From NCBI RefSeq assembly GCF_030283145.1, contig NZ_JASNWE010000002.1, forward strand, positions 1,404,307-1,468,306: 64,000 nucleotides of DNA, read 5' to 3'. Below the pieces are notes generated by a model that was given only the letters and a program-made list of their open reading frames with translations, was not told the DNA's origin and did not search any database. This document shows positions 36,063-42,915 of this stretch, piece after piece. The position numbers were made by a program, and so were the translations under genes. The first letter of the stretch is position 1; each line of letters opens with the position of its first letter. The DNA is from Actinomadura xylanilytica. GTDB taxonomy: Bacteria > Actinomycetota > Actinomycetes > Streptosporangiales > Streptosporangiaceae.

Positions 36063-36881
36063 TCAGGCGAGCACTTCCTTCAGGCGGGCGGCGAAGGCCC
36101 GGGGGAAGGTCGTGTTGCCGTTGTGGCCTCCCGGGAAGTGGGTGATGGGGACGTCGAGGAGCCGCGCGAGCTCTTCTGCACAGCGGTGGTTCCAGGCGTT
36201 CGCCGAGTCGCGGCCGGCGGAGGGGATGACGCGGGTGCCGGCGGTCCGGGCGACGTCGCCCGCGTCCAGGGTGCTGTGGGCGAGCCCGTCCAGGTCGTTG
36301 CTGAGGAAGAACTCGATGTTGGTGACCCGTTCGGGGGTGATCGGGGGGAGCGTGACCTCGGGCTCGGTCTTCATGGTGGCCATGTCGATGCCGGTGAAGG
36401 CGGCGATCCTCCGCATTGCGGCCTGCCAGCCGTCCCGGCGGTGGACGGCGGAGATCTCTTCCAGCGTGCGTGCGACGCGGTCGCGTTCGGCGGACGGGAG
36501 CAGCCCGGGGGTGGCGGGGTCGTGCGCGACGAGCGTGGAGATCTGGCCGGGGTGCGCGGCGGCCAGGTGCAGGCCGTAGAGGGCGCCGAGGCTGCATCCG
36601 AGCATGAGGGCGGGCTCGTCGGTGACGGCGGCCAGAAGGTGGTGCAGGTCGTCCGCGTTGGTCTCGGGGCTGACGGGGAGGGCCGGGTCCGTGCGGGTGC
36701 TGCGGGACAGGCCCCGGCGGTCGTAGGTGAGGACGGTGAACCGGTCGACGAGGTTGTCGACGAGGTCGGACGAGCGGCGGGCGTCCCCCTCGCCGCTCTG
36801 GGAGATGAGCAGCAGCGGGCCGTCCCCGCGGAGCTCGTAGTAGAGGTCGGCGCCGGGGACGGGGAGTGTGGCGGTCTTCAT
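36063..36881 (-). CDS. Alpha/beta-hydrolase
   Basis: 272 aa from ATG 36881 behind AAGGAGGAACCC. The fold is shown by 'LYYELRGDGPLLLISQSGEGDAR', 'TVLTYDRRGLSRSTR', the nucleophile elbow MLGCSLGALYGLHLAAAHP (GCSLG, Ser nucleophile), 'VIPSAGRDSA' and the C-terminal 'ITHFPGGHNGN', where His completes the triad. It resembles lactonase, esterase or epoxide-hydrolase type enzymes; no substrate can be named. It is divergent from a MarR gene with clear palindromes between them. Confidence 0.9.
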   Translation of the reverse strand: MKTATLPVPGADLYYELRGDGPLLLISQSGEGDARRSSDLVDNLVDRFTVLTYDRRGLSRSTRTDPALPVSPETNADDLHHLLAAVTDEPALMLGCSLGALYGLHLAAAHPGQISTLVAHDPATPGLLPSAERDRVARTLEEISAVHRRDGWQAAMRRIAAFTGIDMATMKTEPEVTLPPITPERVTNIEFFLSNDLDGLAHSTLDAGDVARTAGTRVIPSAGRDSANAWNHRCAEELARLLDVPITHFPGGHNGNTTFPRAFAARLKEVLA

Positions 36882-36916
36882 GATGGGTTCCTCCTTGGGG
36901 TTGCCCCCACCGTAAC

Positions 36917-36950
36917 GCATCTAAATAGATGCATCAAGATGGATGTATCT
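36917..36950. promoter_or_regulatory. MarR-type operators between divergent hydrolase and marR genes
   Basis: GCATCTAAATAGATGC (36917-36932) is a perfect 7+2+7 inverted repeat. AGATGCATC/GGATGTATCT (36927-36950) forms an overlapping imperfect one. This AT-rich patch sits between the hydrolase start (36881) and the MarR start (36972) and is the natural site for that regulator. Confidence 0.78.
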
Positions 36951-36971
36951 AAGGGGATGTAAGTTGGGCGG

Positions 36972-37424
36972 ATGAACGGAGTCGAGCTGTTCCTGCTGGG
37001 CCGCACCCTGATGAAGATCGGTGAAGAGGCGATGCCCGCCCCGCGCGGCGAGCACAAGGGCGGCACCCGCGCCGTCCTGATCGTGCTGAGCGACGTCGCC
37101 GCGCATGCGGACAGCGCGATCGGCGAGATCGCCGAGCGCACCGGGCTGCCGCAGAGCCAGGTCTCGACCGCCGTCGCGCGGCTCCGGGAGACCGGGTCGA
37201 TCGTGGCCGCGCCCGACCCAGCCGACCGCCGCCGCCTCCTGGTCCGCAAGTCCGAGGAGGTCTCGGCGCGCGTGGCGGAGGTTCGGGCGACCACCATCGA
37301 CGTCGCGCTGGCCGCCGCGCTCGGCACCGGCGACCCCGCGCGCGCCGCGGAGGTCGCCGCCGCGCTGGAGACCCTCGCCCGCCATCTCGGCCCGGAGAGA
37401 GCGGGGTCGGCGGGGTCTGCCTGA
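36972..37424 (+). CDS. MarR-type winged-helix regulator
   Basis: 150 aa from ATG 36972. The wHTH reads RAVLIVLSDVAAHADSAIGEIAERTGLPQSQVSTAVARLRETGSIVAAPDPADRRRLLVR (residues about 36-95), with the DRRR wing of MarR proteins. The flanking helices are shorter than in classical MarR. It probably controls itself and the divergent alpha/beta-hydrolase. The C-terminal tail is Gly/Ala/Ser-rich. Confidence 0.87.
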   Translation: MNGVELFLLGRTLMKIGEEAMPAPRGEHKGGTRAVLIVLSDVAAHADSAIGEIAERTGLPQSQVSTAVARLRETGSIVAAPDPADRRRLLVRKSEEVSARVAEVRATTIDVALAAALGTGDPARAAEVAAALETLARHLGPERAGSAGSA

Positions 37425-37496
37425 TGTGGGACGGAGTGGTCGTGGGACCGGTCCGGGGCGGCCTGGGAGGGGTCGGGGGGGCTCTATCGTTCGGGG

Positions 37497-38705
37497 ATGA
37501 GCGATGTGGCCTATGACCCGTGGGCGCCCGGTTTCGTGGCAAATCCGTATCCAGTGTTCGAGCGGCTTCGGGCCGAGCGGCCGGTGTTCTACGACGAGGC
37601 GACCGGGCAGTGGGTGATCACCCGGCACGCGGACGTCGGCGCGTTGCTGCGCGACCGGCGGCTGGGGCGCGGGTACCTGCACGTCGCGGGGCACGAGGAG
37701 TTCGGGCGGGAGCCCGAGCCGGAGTTCCTCAAGCCGTTCTGGGACCTGGTCAGGGCCGGGATGCTGGACGTCGAGCCGCCCACGCACACGCGGCTCCGCA
37801 GGCTGGTGTCGAAGGCGTTCACCGTGCGGATGGTCGAGGGACTGCGGCCGATGATCCGCGGGCTGGCCGAGGAGCTGGCGGGGGCGCTGGCGGCCAAGGG
37901 CGGCGGGAACCTGCTCGCCGAGGTCGCCGAGCCGCTGCCGGTGAACGTGATCGCCGAGATGCTGGGCGTGCCGGTCGAGGACCGGGACCTGCTGCGGCCC
38001 TGGTCGGCCGACATCTGCGGGATGTACGAGCTGAACCCGCCGATGGAGGCGCAGCGGACGGCCGTCCGGGCGGCGACGGAGTTCTCCGCCTACCTGCGGG
38101 AACTGGCGCGGGCGCGCCGGCGGGATCCGCGGGACGACCTGATCAGCGCGCTCGCCCAGGTCGTCGACGACGGCGACCGGCTGAGCGAGGACGAGCTGGT
38201 CGGGACGTGCGTGCTGCTGCTCAACGCCGGGCACGAGGCGACCGTGAACGCGACCGGGAACGGCTGGTGGGCGCTGTTGCGCAACCCGGGCGAGCTGGCC
38301 CGGCTGCGCGCCGACCGTACCCTCGTCCGGACCGCGGTGGAGGAACTGATGCGGTACGACACCCCCGCGCCGATGTTCGAGCGGTGGGTGCTGGAGGACA
38401 TCACCGTCGGCGGGGTCGACATCCCGCGCGGTGCCGAGGTCGCCTTGCAGTTCGCCTCGGCCAACCGCGATCCGGAGGTGTTCACCGATCCCGACCGGCT
38501 CGACCTGTCCAGGGACCCCAACCCGCACATCACGTTCGGCCTGGGCATCCACTACTGCCTGGGCGCCCCGCTCGCCCGGATCGAGCTGTCGGAGTCGTAC
38601 GGCGCCCTGCTCCGGCTCGCGCCGGAACTGCGCGCCGTCACCGAGCCGGAGTGGAAGCCCGGTTTCGTGCTGCGCGGCCTGGAGGCGCTGCACGTGGAGT
38701 GCTAG
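37497..38705 (+). CDS. Cytochrome P450 (CYP107/105-like bacterial class)
   Basis: 402 aa from ATG 37497; a TATCGT hexamer 6 bp upstream suggests a leaderless transcript. P450 landmarks: C-helix 'PPTHTRLRRLVSKAFT', I-helix 'LLLNAGHEATVNATGN' with the oxygen-activating acid/Thr, ExxR in 'VEELMRYD', and the heme loop FGLGIHYCLGAPLAR with Cys354 as iron ligand. It would need ferredoxin and reductase partners, which are not adjacent. The TAG stop codon lies within the terminal CTAG of a MITE-like element, yet the protein end (ALHVEC) looks normal in length. Confidence 0.95.
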   Translation: MSDVAYDPWAPGFVANPYPVFERLRAERPVFYDEATGQWVITRHADVGALLRDRRLGRGYLHVAGHEEFGREPEPEFLKPFWDLVRAGMLDVEPPTHTRLRRLVSKAFTVRMVEGLRPMIRGLAEELAGALAAKGGGNLLAEVAEPLPVNVIAEMLGVPVEDRDLLRPWSADICGMYELNPPMEAQRTAVRAATEFSAYLRELARARRRDPRDDLISALAQVVDDGDRLSEDELVGTCVLLLNAGHEATVNATGNGWWALLRNPGELARLRADRTLVRTAVEELMRYDTPAPMFERWVLEDITVGGVDIPRGAEVALQFASANRDPEVFTDPDRLDLSRDPNPHITFGLGIHYCLGAPLARIELSESYGALLRLAPELRAVTEPEWKPGFVLRGLEALHVEC

Positions 38706-38879
38706 GCCGTGTTTTAAAGCCCGGCCCGGCGTTCTCGCCTGGCGGCTCGGGCGCCGACCGTGCTTGGGCGAGCGCTGCATCGCTTCGCGATCTGGCCGGT
38801 GGGGCTCGCCTCCGGCTTCGCCCCACCGGCCAGATAACGCGCTCGCGCGACGGCCGAGGCACTTTGAGACAGGACCTAG
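38702..38879. mobile_element. MITE-like element with terminal inverted repeats and CTAG ends
   Basis: Left end CTAGGCCGTGTTTTAAAG (38702-38719) and the reverse complement of the right end, CTAGGTCCTGTCTCAAAG (38862-38879), match at 14 of 18 positions. The ends consist of CTAG, as in elements mobilised by some IS5-group transposases. Inside, ATCTGGCCGGTGGGGC (38790-38805) pairs perfectly with GCCCCACCGGCCAGAT (38820-38835), and flanking GCGAGCGC/GCGCTCGC extend the fold. There is no coding capacity. It may act as terminator between the P450 and the convergent methyltransferase gene. Confidence 0.72.
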
Positions 38880-38891
38880 GCGGGGGACCCG

Positions 38892-39893
38892 TCAGCCGGG
38901 CAGGGAGCAGGGGAGAGGGACACCGACGGCCTGGACGAGCCACCCGAAGCCGCCCAGGCCCGCCGGGTCGATGAGCTCGGCGTCCTCCCCGGCCGAGCAC
39001 AGCGCCGACAGGTAGCCGCGCGGGTCGCGGTGCGCGAGGTCGAGCGGGGGGCGCGTGCCTGAGAGGCCGAGGGCGCGCAGAGCGGTCCGCTGGGTGGTGA
39101 GCAGCGTGGACGTGGCCCCCGCGCGTTCGCCCGCCGCGGTGCAGGCGTCGAGCGCGACGTGCGCGGTCACGTCGCACGAGCCGTCCGGGACGGCGGGCAC
39201 CGTCGAGCCGTCCCGGTAGCCGGCCAGCGTCCCGTACACCGGGCGGGACGCGCGGGTGTGCGAGTAGTCGACGGCGACGGCCACGCCGCGGTCCAGCCGT
39301 CCGACCACCGAGGCCCACGCCGAGCAGCGCGGATGCCCGATCTCGGCCCGGTCGCCCGGCTCGCGCAGCGGCCACCAGAGCTCCAGCCAGTCACGATCCT
39401 CGGGGGACGGCGCGGCGCCGGGCCGTTCGGCGCCGGTGGCGGGATCGACCAGCATGGTGCGGGGGCCGTCGGGGGTCTGCTCGACCACGTCCAGCGGCAC
39501 GTTGTCGAGCCATTCGTTGGCGATCACCAGGCCGTTGACCGTGCCGGGCAGGTCGGCGCGCCAGGCGATCCGGTCCGGGACCCCGGCGGGCCGGGGCGCG
39601 ATCTCCACGGCGGTCGGCGCGAGGCGGGCGGCGAGTTCGGGCTCGGCGGCGGCGAGGATGCCGGTGAGCAGGCGGCCGGAACCGGCGCCCACATCGATCA
39701 GGTCGAGCCGTCCGGGACGGCCGAGGGCGGCGTCGACCTCGGCGAGCAGTCTGCCGAACGCCGCCGCGAAGCGGGCGGAGGCGTGCACCGAGGTGCGGAA
39801 GTGCTCGGCGGGGCGTTCCCCTCGACGGTAGAAGCCGTCCTGCCCGTACAGGGCCCGCTCCATCGCGGACCGCCATGTCGCCCACCCCGTCAC
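38892..39893 (-). CDS. SAM-dependent methyltransferase, MidA/NDUFAF7 family
   Basis: 333 aa from GTG 39893 (VTGWATWRSAMERALYGQDGFY); ATG 39863 is an alternative. The family start 'ALYGQDGFYRRGERPAEHFRTS' and the SAM-binding loop LIDVGAGSGRLL are characteristic, followed by 'GLVIANEWLDNVPLDVVEQ' and 'VAVAVDYSHT...RPVYGTLAGYRDG'. Human NDUFAF7 dimethylates an arginine of complex I subunit NDUFS2, the NuoD homologue. An orphan nuoD is 5 kb upstream, so the same pairing is plausible here. The 3' end abuts the MITE-like element. Confidence 0.9.
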   Translation of the reverse strand: MTGWATWRSAMERALYGQDGFYRRGERPAEHFRTSVHASARFAAAFGRLLAEVDAALGRPGRLDLIDVGAGSGRLLTGILAAAEPELAARLAPTAVEIAPRPAGVPDRIAWRADLPGTVNGLVIANEWLDNVPLDVVEQTPDGPRTMLVDPATGAERPGAAPSPEDRDWLELWWPLREPGDRAEIGHPRCSAWASVVGRLDRGVAVAVDYSHTRASRPVYGTLAGYRDGSTVPAVPDGSCDVTAHVALDACTAAGERAGATSTLLTTQRTALRALGLSGTRPPLDLAHRDPRGYLSALCSAGEDAELIDPAGLGGFGWLVQAVGVPLPCSLPG

Positions 39894-40015
39894 GCGTGCG
39901 ACGTTACCCTGCGCCACCGCGTGCGGGCCGCGGGCCGGGAGACCCTCCCTTCGGGCCACCCGGGTCCGACTTCAGGCTGATCCCGTGCTGACCAGCGCGA
40001 ACATACCCTGTGCCT

Positions 40016-41188
40016 ATGGTGGGCAGAGCGTGGGAGTGGTGGCGCGGCAAGAAGCCGCTGGTGGACGCGGGGTTCGCGGCGCCGCTCCTGCTGCTGATGA
40101 TCCCCGAGGCGGCGGGGGGCGGGGCCGGCGGGGTGGGCGGCTCGACGCTGATGCTGCTCGCCCTGTTCCTGGTGGGTCCGCTGGTCCTGCGGCGCACCTT
40201 CCCCCGCGCGTCGTTCACCGCGGTCGCGCTGGTCTGCTTCGCGCAGTGGCTGGCGCAGATGCCGCCGATCCCGGCGAACATCGCGATCCTGATGGGGCTG
40301 TACACCATCGCCGCCGACCGCTCGTTCCGGTGGGGGCTGGCCGCCGCGCTGGTGGTCGAGTTCGGCGCGGTGCTGGCGGCGTTCGGGTACGCGTCCGGCG
40401 GCGTGGACCAGCGGTTCACGCTGCTCATGCTCTCGGCCTTCGTGGCCGGGACGTGGATCCTCGGGCTGCACATGCGCACCCGCCGGGCGTACCTGCGCTC
40501 CCTTGAGGAGCGGGCGGCGCGGCTGGAGCGTGAGCGCGACACCGAGGTCCAGATGGCGATGGCCGCCGAGCGGGCCCGCATCGCCCGGGAGCTGCACGAC
40601 GTCGTGGCACACAACGTCAGCGTGATCGTGGTGCAGGCCGACGGTGCGTCCTTCGCCATCCGGACCGACACCCGGCGGGCCCAGCAGGCGCTGGAGACGA
40701 TCTCGGCGACCGGGCGGCAGGCGCTCGCCGAGATGCGCCGGCTGCTCGGGGTGCTGCGCGAGGGCGACGCCGGCGGGCCGTACGCGCCGCAGCCGGGCGT
40801 GGATCAGCTCGCCGACCTGGTCGACCAGGTCCGCGGCTCCGGGCTGCCGGTCTCGCTGGAGATCGAGGGCGTGCCGGAGGCGGCGTCGGAGGGCCGGCAG
40901 CTGACGGTGTACCGGATCGTGCAGGAGGCGCTGACCAATACCCTCAAGCACGGCGGCCCCCGTGCCACCGCCACGGTCCGGCTGCGCTATCTGGACGGCG
41001 CGATCGAGGTCGGCGTCGTCGACGACGGCCGGGGCGCCGCCGCGGTCGGCGACGGCCGCGGGCATGGCCTGGCGGGCATGCGGGAGCGCGCCGCGGTGTA
41101 CGGCGGCGAGGTCCGGGCCGGACCTCGGCCGGGCGGCGGCTTCGAGGTGTCCGCACGGGTCCCGGTACGCGAGGAGGTACGCACGTGA
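40016..41188 (+). CDS. NarL-type sensor histidine kinase
   Basis: 390 aa from ATG 40016 (GTG 40010 and 40019 also in frame). About four or five membrane helices occupy residues 15-145 with hardly any extracytoplasmic loop, so it may sense within the membrane. The HisKA_3 box 'ERARIARELHDVVAHNVSVIVVQADG' places the phospho-acceptor at His194. The ATPase domain shows 'VYRIVQEALTNTLKHGG' (N box) and 'VGVVDDGRG...GHGLAGMRERAAVYGG' (G boxes). It is coupled by GTGA to the response regulator and lies next to an ABC exporter, an arrangement typical of peptide-antibiotic sensing and detoxification. Confidence 0.95.
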   Translation: MVGRAWEWWRGKKPLVDAGFAAPLLLLMIPEAAGGGAGGVGGSTLMLLALFLVGPLVLRRTFPRASFTAVALVCFAQWLAQMPPIPANIAILMGLYTIAADRSFRWGLAAALVVEFGAVLAAFGYASGGVDQRFTLLMLSAFVAGTWILGLHMRTRRAYLRSLEERAARLERERDTEVQMAMAAERARIARELHDVVAHNVSVIVVQADGASFAIRTDTRRAQQALETISATGRQALAEMRRLLGVLREGDAGGPYAPQPGVDQLADLVDQVRGSGLPVSLEIEGVPEAASEGRQLTVYRIVQEALTNTLKHGGPRATATVRLRYLDGAIEVGVVDDGRGAAAVGDGRGHGLAGMRERAAVYGGEVRAGPRPGGGFEVSARVPVREEVRT

Positions 41189-41946
41189 GCGAGCTCGACG
41201 GGCCCGGAGGCGCGCCGGCGGGCGGCTGGGACGCGATGGAGGAGCCGCCCCCGATCCGGGTGCTCCTCGTCGACGACCAGGAGCTGGTCCGCGCGGGCTT
41301 CACCATGGTGCTCGACGCCCAGCCCGACATCGAGGTGGTCGGCGAGGCGGGCGACGGCGTCCAGGCGCTCGACCTGCTGCGCGGCACGGCCGTCGACGTG
41401 GTGCTGATGGACGTGCGGATGCCCCGGATGGACGGGATCGAGGCCACCCGGCGCATCACCCGCGCGGGCGGCCGTCCGGCCGCGGCCGGCGCCGGCCCGA
41501 AGGTGATCATCCTGACCACCTTCGACCTGGACGAGTACGCGTTCGCGGCGATCAAGGCGGGCGCGGGCGGGTTCCTGCTCAAGGACGCCGGGCCGGCGCA
41601 GCTCATGGAGGCGATCCGGTCGGTGCACTCGGGCGACGCGGTGGTGGCCCCGAGCACCACCAAGCGCCTGCTCGACCGGTTCGCGATGCACCTGCCGGAC
41701 GCCGAGCGGGAGGCGAGCGGCGCGCTCGACTCGCTGACCGACCGGGAGGGCGAGGTGCTCCGACTGGTCGCGCGGGGCATGTCGAACGCGGAGATCGCCG
41801 GGCGGCTGTTCGTGTCGGAGGCGACGGTCAAGACGCACATGGGCCGCATCCTGATGAAGCTCGGGCTGCGCGACCGGGTGCAGGCGGTCGTGTTCGCGTA
41901 CGAGACCGGCCTGGTGAGAAGCGGCCAGTCCGACCGCGACGAGTGA
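41185..41946 (+). CDS. NarL/LuxR-family response regulator
   Basis: 253 aa from GTG 41185, overlapping the kinase stop. The receiver domain begins IRVLLVDDQELVRAGFTMVLD, has phospho-acceptor Asp76 in VVLMDVRMPRMDGIEA, and the conserved Lys in 'FLLKDAGPAQLM'. The C-terminal LuxR-type HTH is LTDREGEVLRLVARGMSNAEIAGRLFVSEATVKTHMGRILMKLGLRDRVQAVVFA. A small insert 'RPAAAGAGPK' precedes the conserved 'VIILTTFDLDEYAF'. It is expected to bind the 20-bp inverted repeat at 42004 and activate the ABC genes. Confidence 0.96.
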   Translation: MSELDGPGGAPAGGWDAMEEPPPIRVLLVDDQELVRAGFTMVLDAQPDIEVVGEAGDGVQALDLLRGTAVDVVLMDVRMPRMDGIEATRRITRAGGRPAAAGAGPKVIILTTFDLDEYAFAAIKAGAGGFLLKDAGPAQLMEAIRSVHSGDAVVAPSTTKRLLDRFAMHLPDAEREASGALDSLTDREGEVLRLVARGMSNAEIAGRLFVSEATVKTHMGRILMKLGLRDRVQAVVFAYETGLVRSGQSDRDE

Positions 41947-42003
41947 CGGCGGCCCGGCAAGGTCGCCGGTGCGCGGGCGGGGTCGGCTGAGGGCTGACGG
42001 CGA

Positions 42004-42023
42004 CGTACGACTCAAGTCGTACG
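42004..42023. promoter_or_regulatory. 20-bp perfect inverted repeat, probable response-regulator site
   Basis: CGTACGACT and AGTCGTACG form a perfect 9+2+9 dyad around CA. It lies 58 bp after the response regulator gene and 115 bp before the ABC ATPase start. Size and symmetry fit a NarL-family dimer. A CTAGCGTT sequence (about 42097-42104) between the dyad and the ABC gene is a possible -10 region. Confidence 0.75.
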
Positions 42024-42137
42024 CGGGCGGGCGCACCAGCCGGAGAGATGACTCCGGGCGTGGACGCTCGGGCGATGGCGGCGGGCGCGCGGGTTCCTAG
42101 CGTTGAACGGGATCACCCGAGTCGCTAAGGAGCCGCT

Positions 42138-42911
42138 GTGACCAGCACGTTCGCCAGTCCTCCCGGAGGTGCGCCCGGGACCGCCGCGGCGCCCGCCGTC
42201 GTGGCCACGGAGGTGACCAAGGTGTACGGCGCCGGCGGCGCGGCCGTGCACGCGCTGCGCGGGGTCAGCGTCGGGTTCGCCCGGGGCGCGTTCACCGCGA
42301 TCATGGGGCCGTCCGGGTCCGGGAAGTCCACGCTGATGCACTGCCTGGCGGGGCTCGACACCGTCAGCGGGGGGAGCGTCGCGCTCGGCGACGCCGAGAT
42401 CACCGGGATGAGCGACAAGCAGCTCACGATGGTGCGCCGCGAGCGGGTCGGGTTCGTCTTCCAGGCGTTCAACCTGCTGCCCACGCTCAGCGCCGAGCGG
42501 AACATCACGCTTCCGCTGGAGCTGGCGGGCCGCAAGGTCGACCAGGCGTGGTTCGAGCACGTCGTCGAGGTGGTCGGGCTGAAAGACCGGCTGAGCCACC
42601 GGCCGAGCGAGCTGTCGGGCGGGCAGCAGCAGCGGGTCGCGTGCGCGCGGGCGCTGGTCTCCCGGCCCGAGGTGATCTTCGCGGACGAGCCGACCGGCAA
42701 CCTCGACTCGCGCGCCGGCGCCGAGGTGCTCGCCTTCCTGCGCTCCTCGGTGCGCGAGATGGGCCAGACGATCGTGATGGTCACCCACGACCCGGTCGCC
42801 GCCGCGTACGCCGACCGGGTGGTGTTCCTGCGCGACGGGCTGATCGTCACCGAGCTGTTCGAGCCGACGCCGGACACCGTGCTCGACCGGCTCAAGAGCC
42901 TGGGGGGTTGA
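42138..42911 (+). CDS. ABC transporter ATP-binding protein (MacB/LolD type)
   Basis: 257 aa from GTG 42138. Walker A GPSGSGKSTLMHCLAG, Q-loop 'FVFQAFNLLPTL', ABC signature LSGGQQQRVACARAL, Walker B EVIFADEPTGNLDS and H-loop 'IVMVTHDPVAAAYADR' are intact. The 'GNLDS' and 'AFNLLPTL' forms are typical of MacB/LolD-type ATPases that drive FtsX-like permeases. The permease gene starts 4 bp later. Probably exports a hydrophobic compound or peptide under control of the adjacent two-component system. Confidence 0.96.
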   Translation: MTSTFASPPGGAPGTAAAPAVVATEVTKVYGAGGAAVHALRGVSVGFARGAFTAIMGPSGSGKSTLMHCLAGLDTVSGGSVALGDAEITGMSDKQLTMVRRERVGFVFQAFNLLPTLSAERNITLPLELAGRKVDQAWFEHVVEVVGLKDRLSHRPSELSGGQQQRVACARALVSRPEVIFADEPTGNLDSRAGAEVLAFLRSSVREMGQTIVMVTHDPVAAAYADRVVFLRDGLIVTELFEPTPDTVLDRLKSLGG

Positions 42912-42915
42912 GCCG

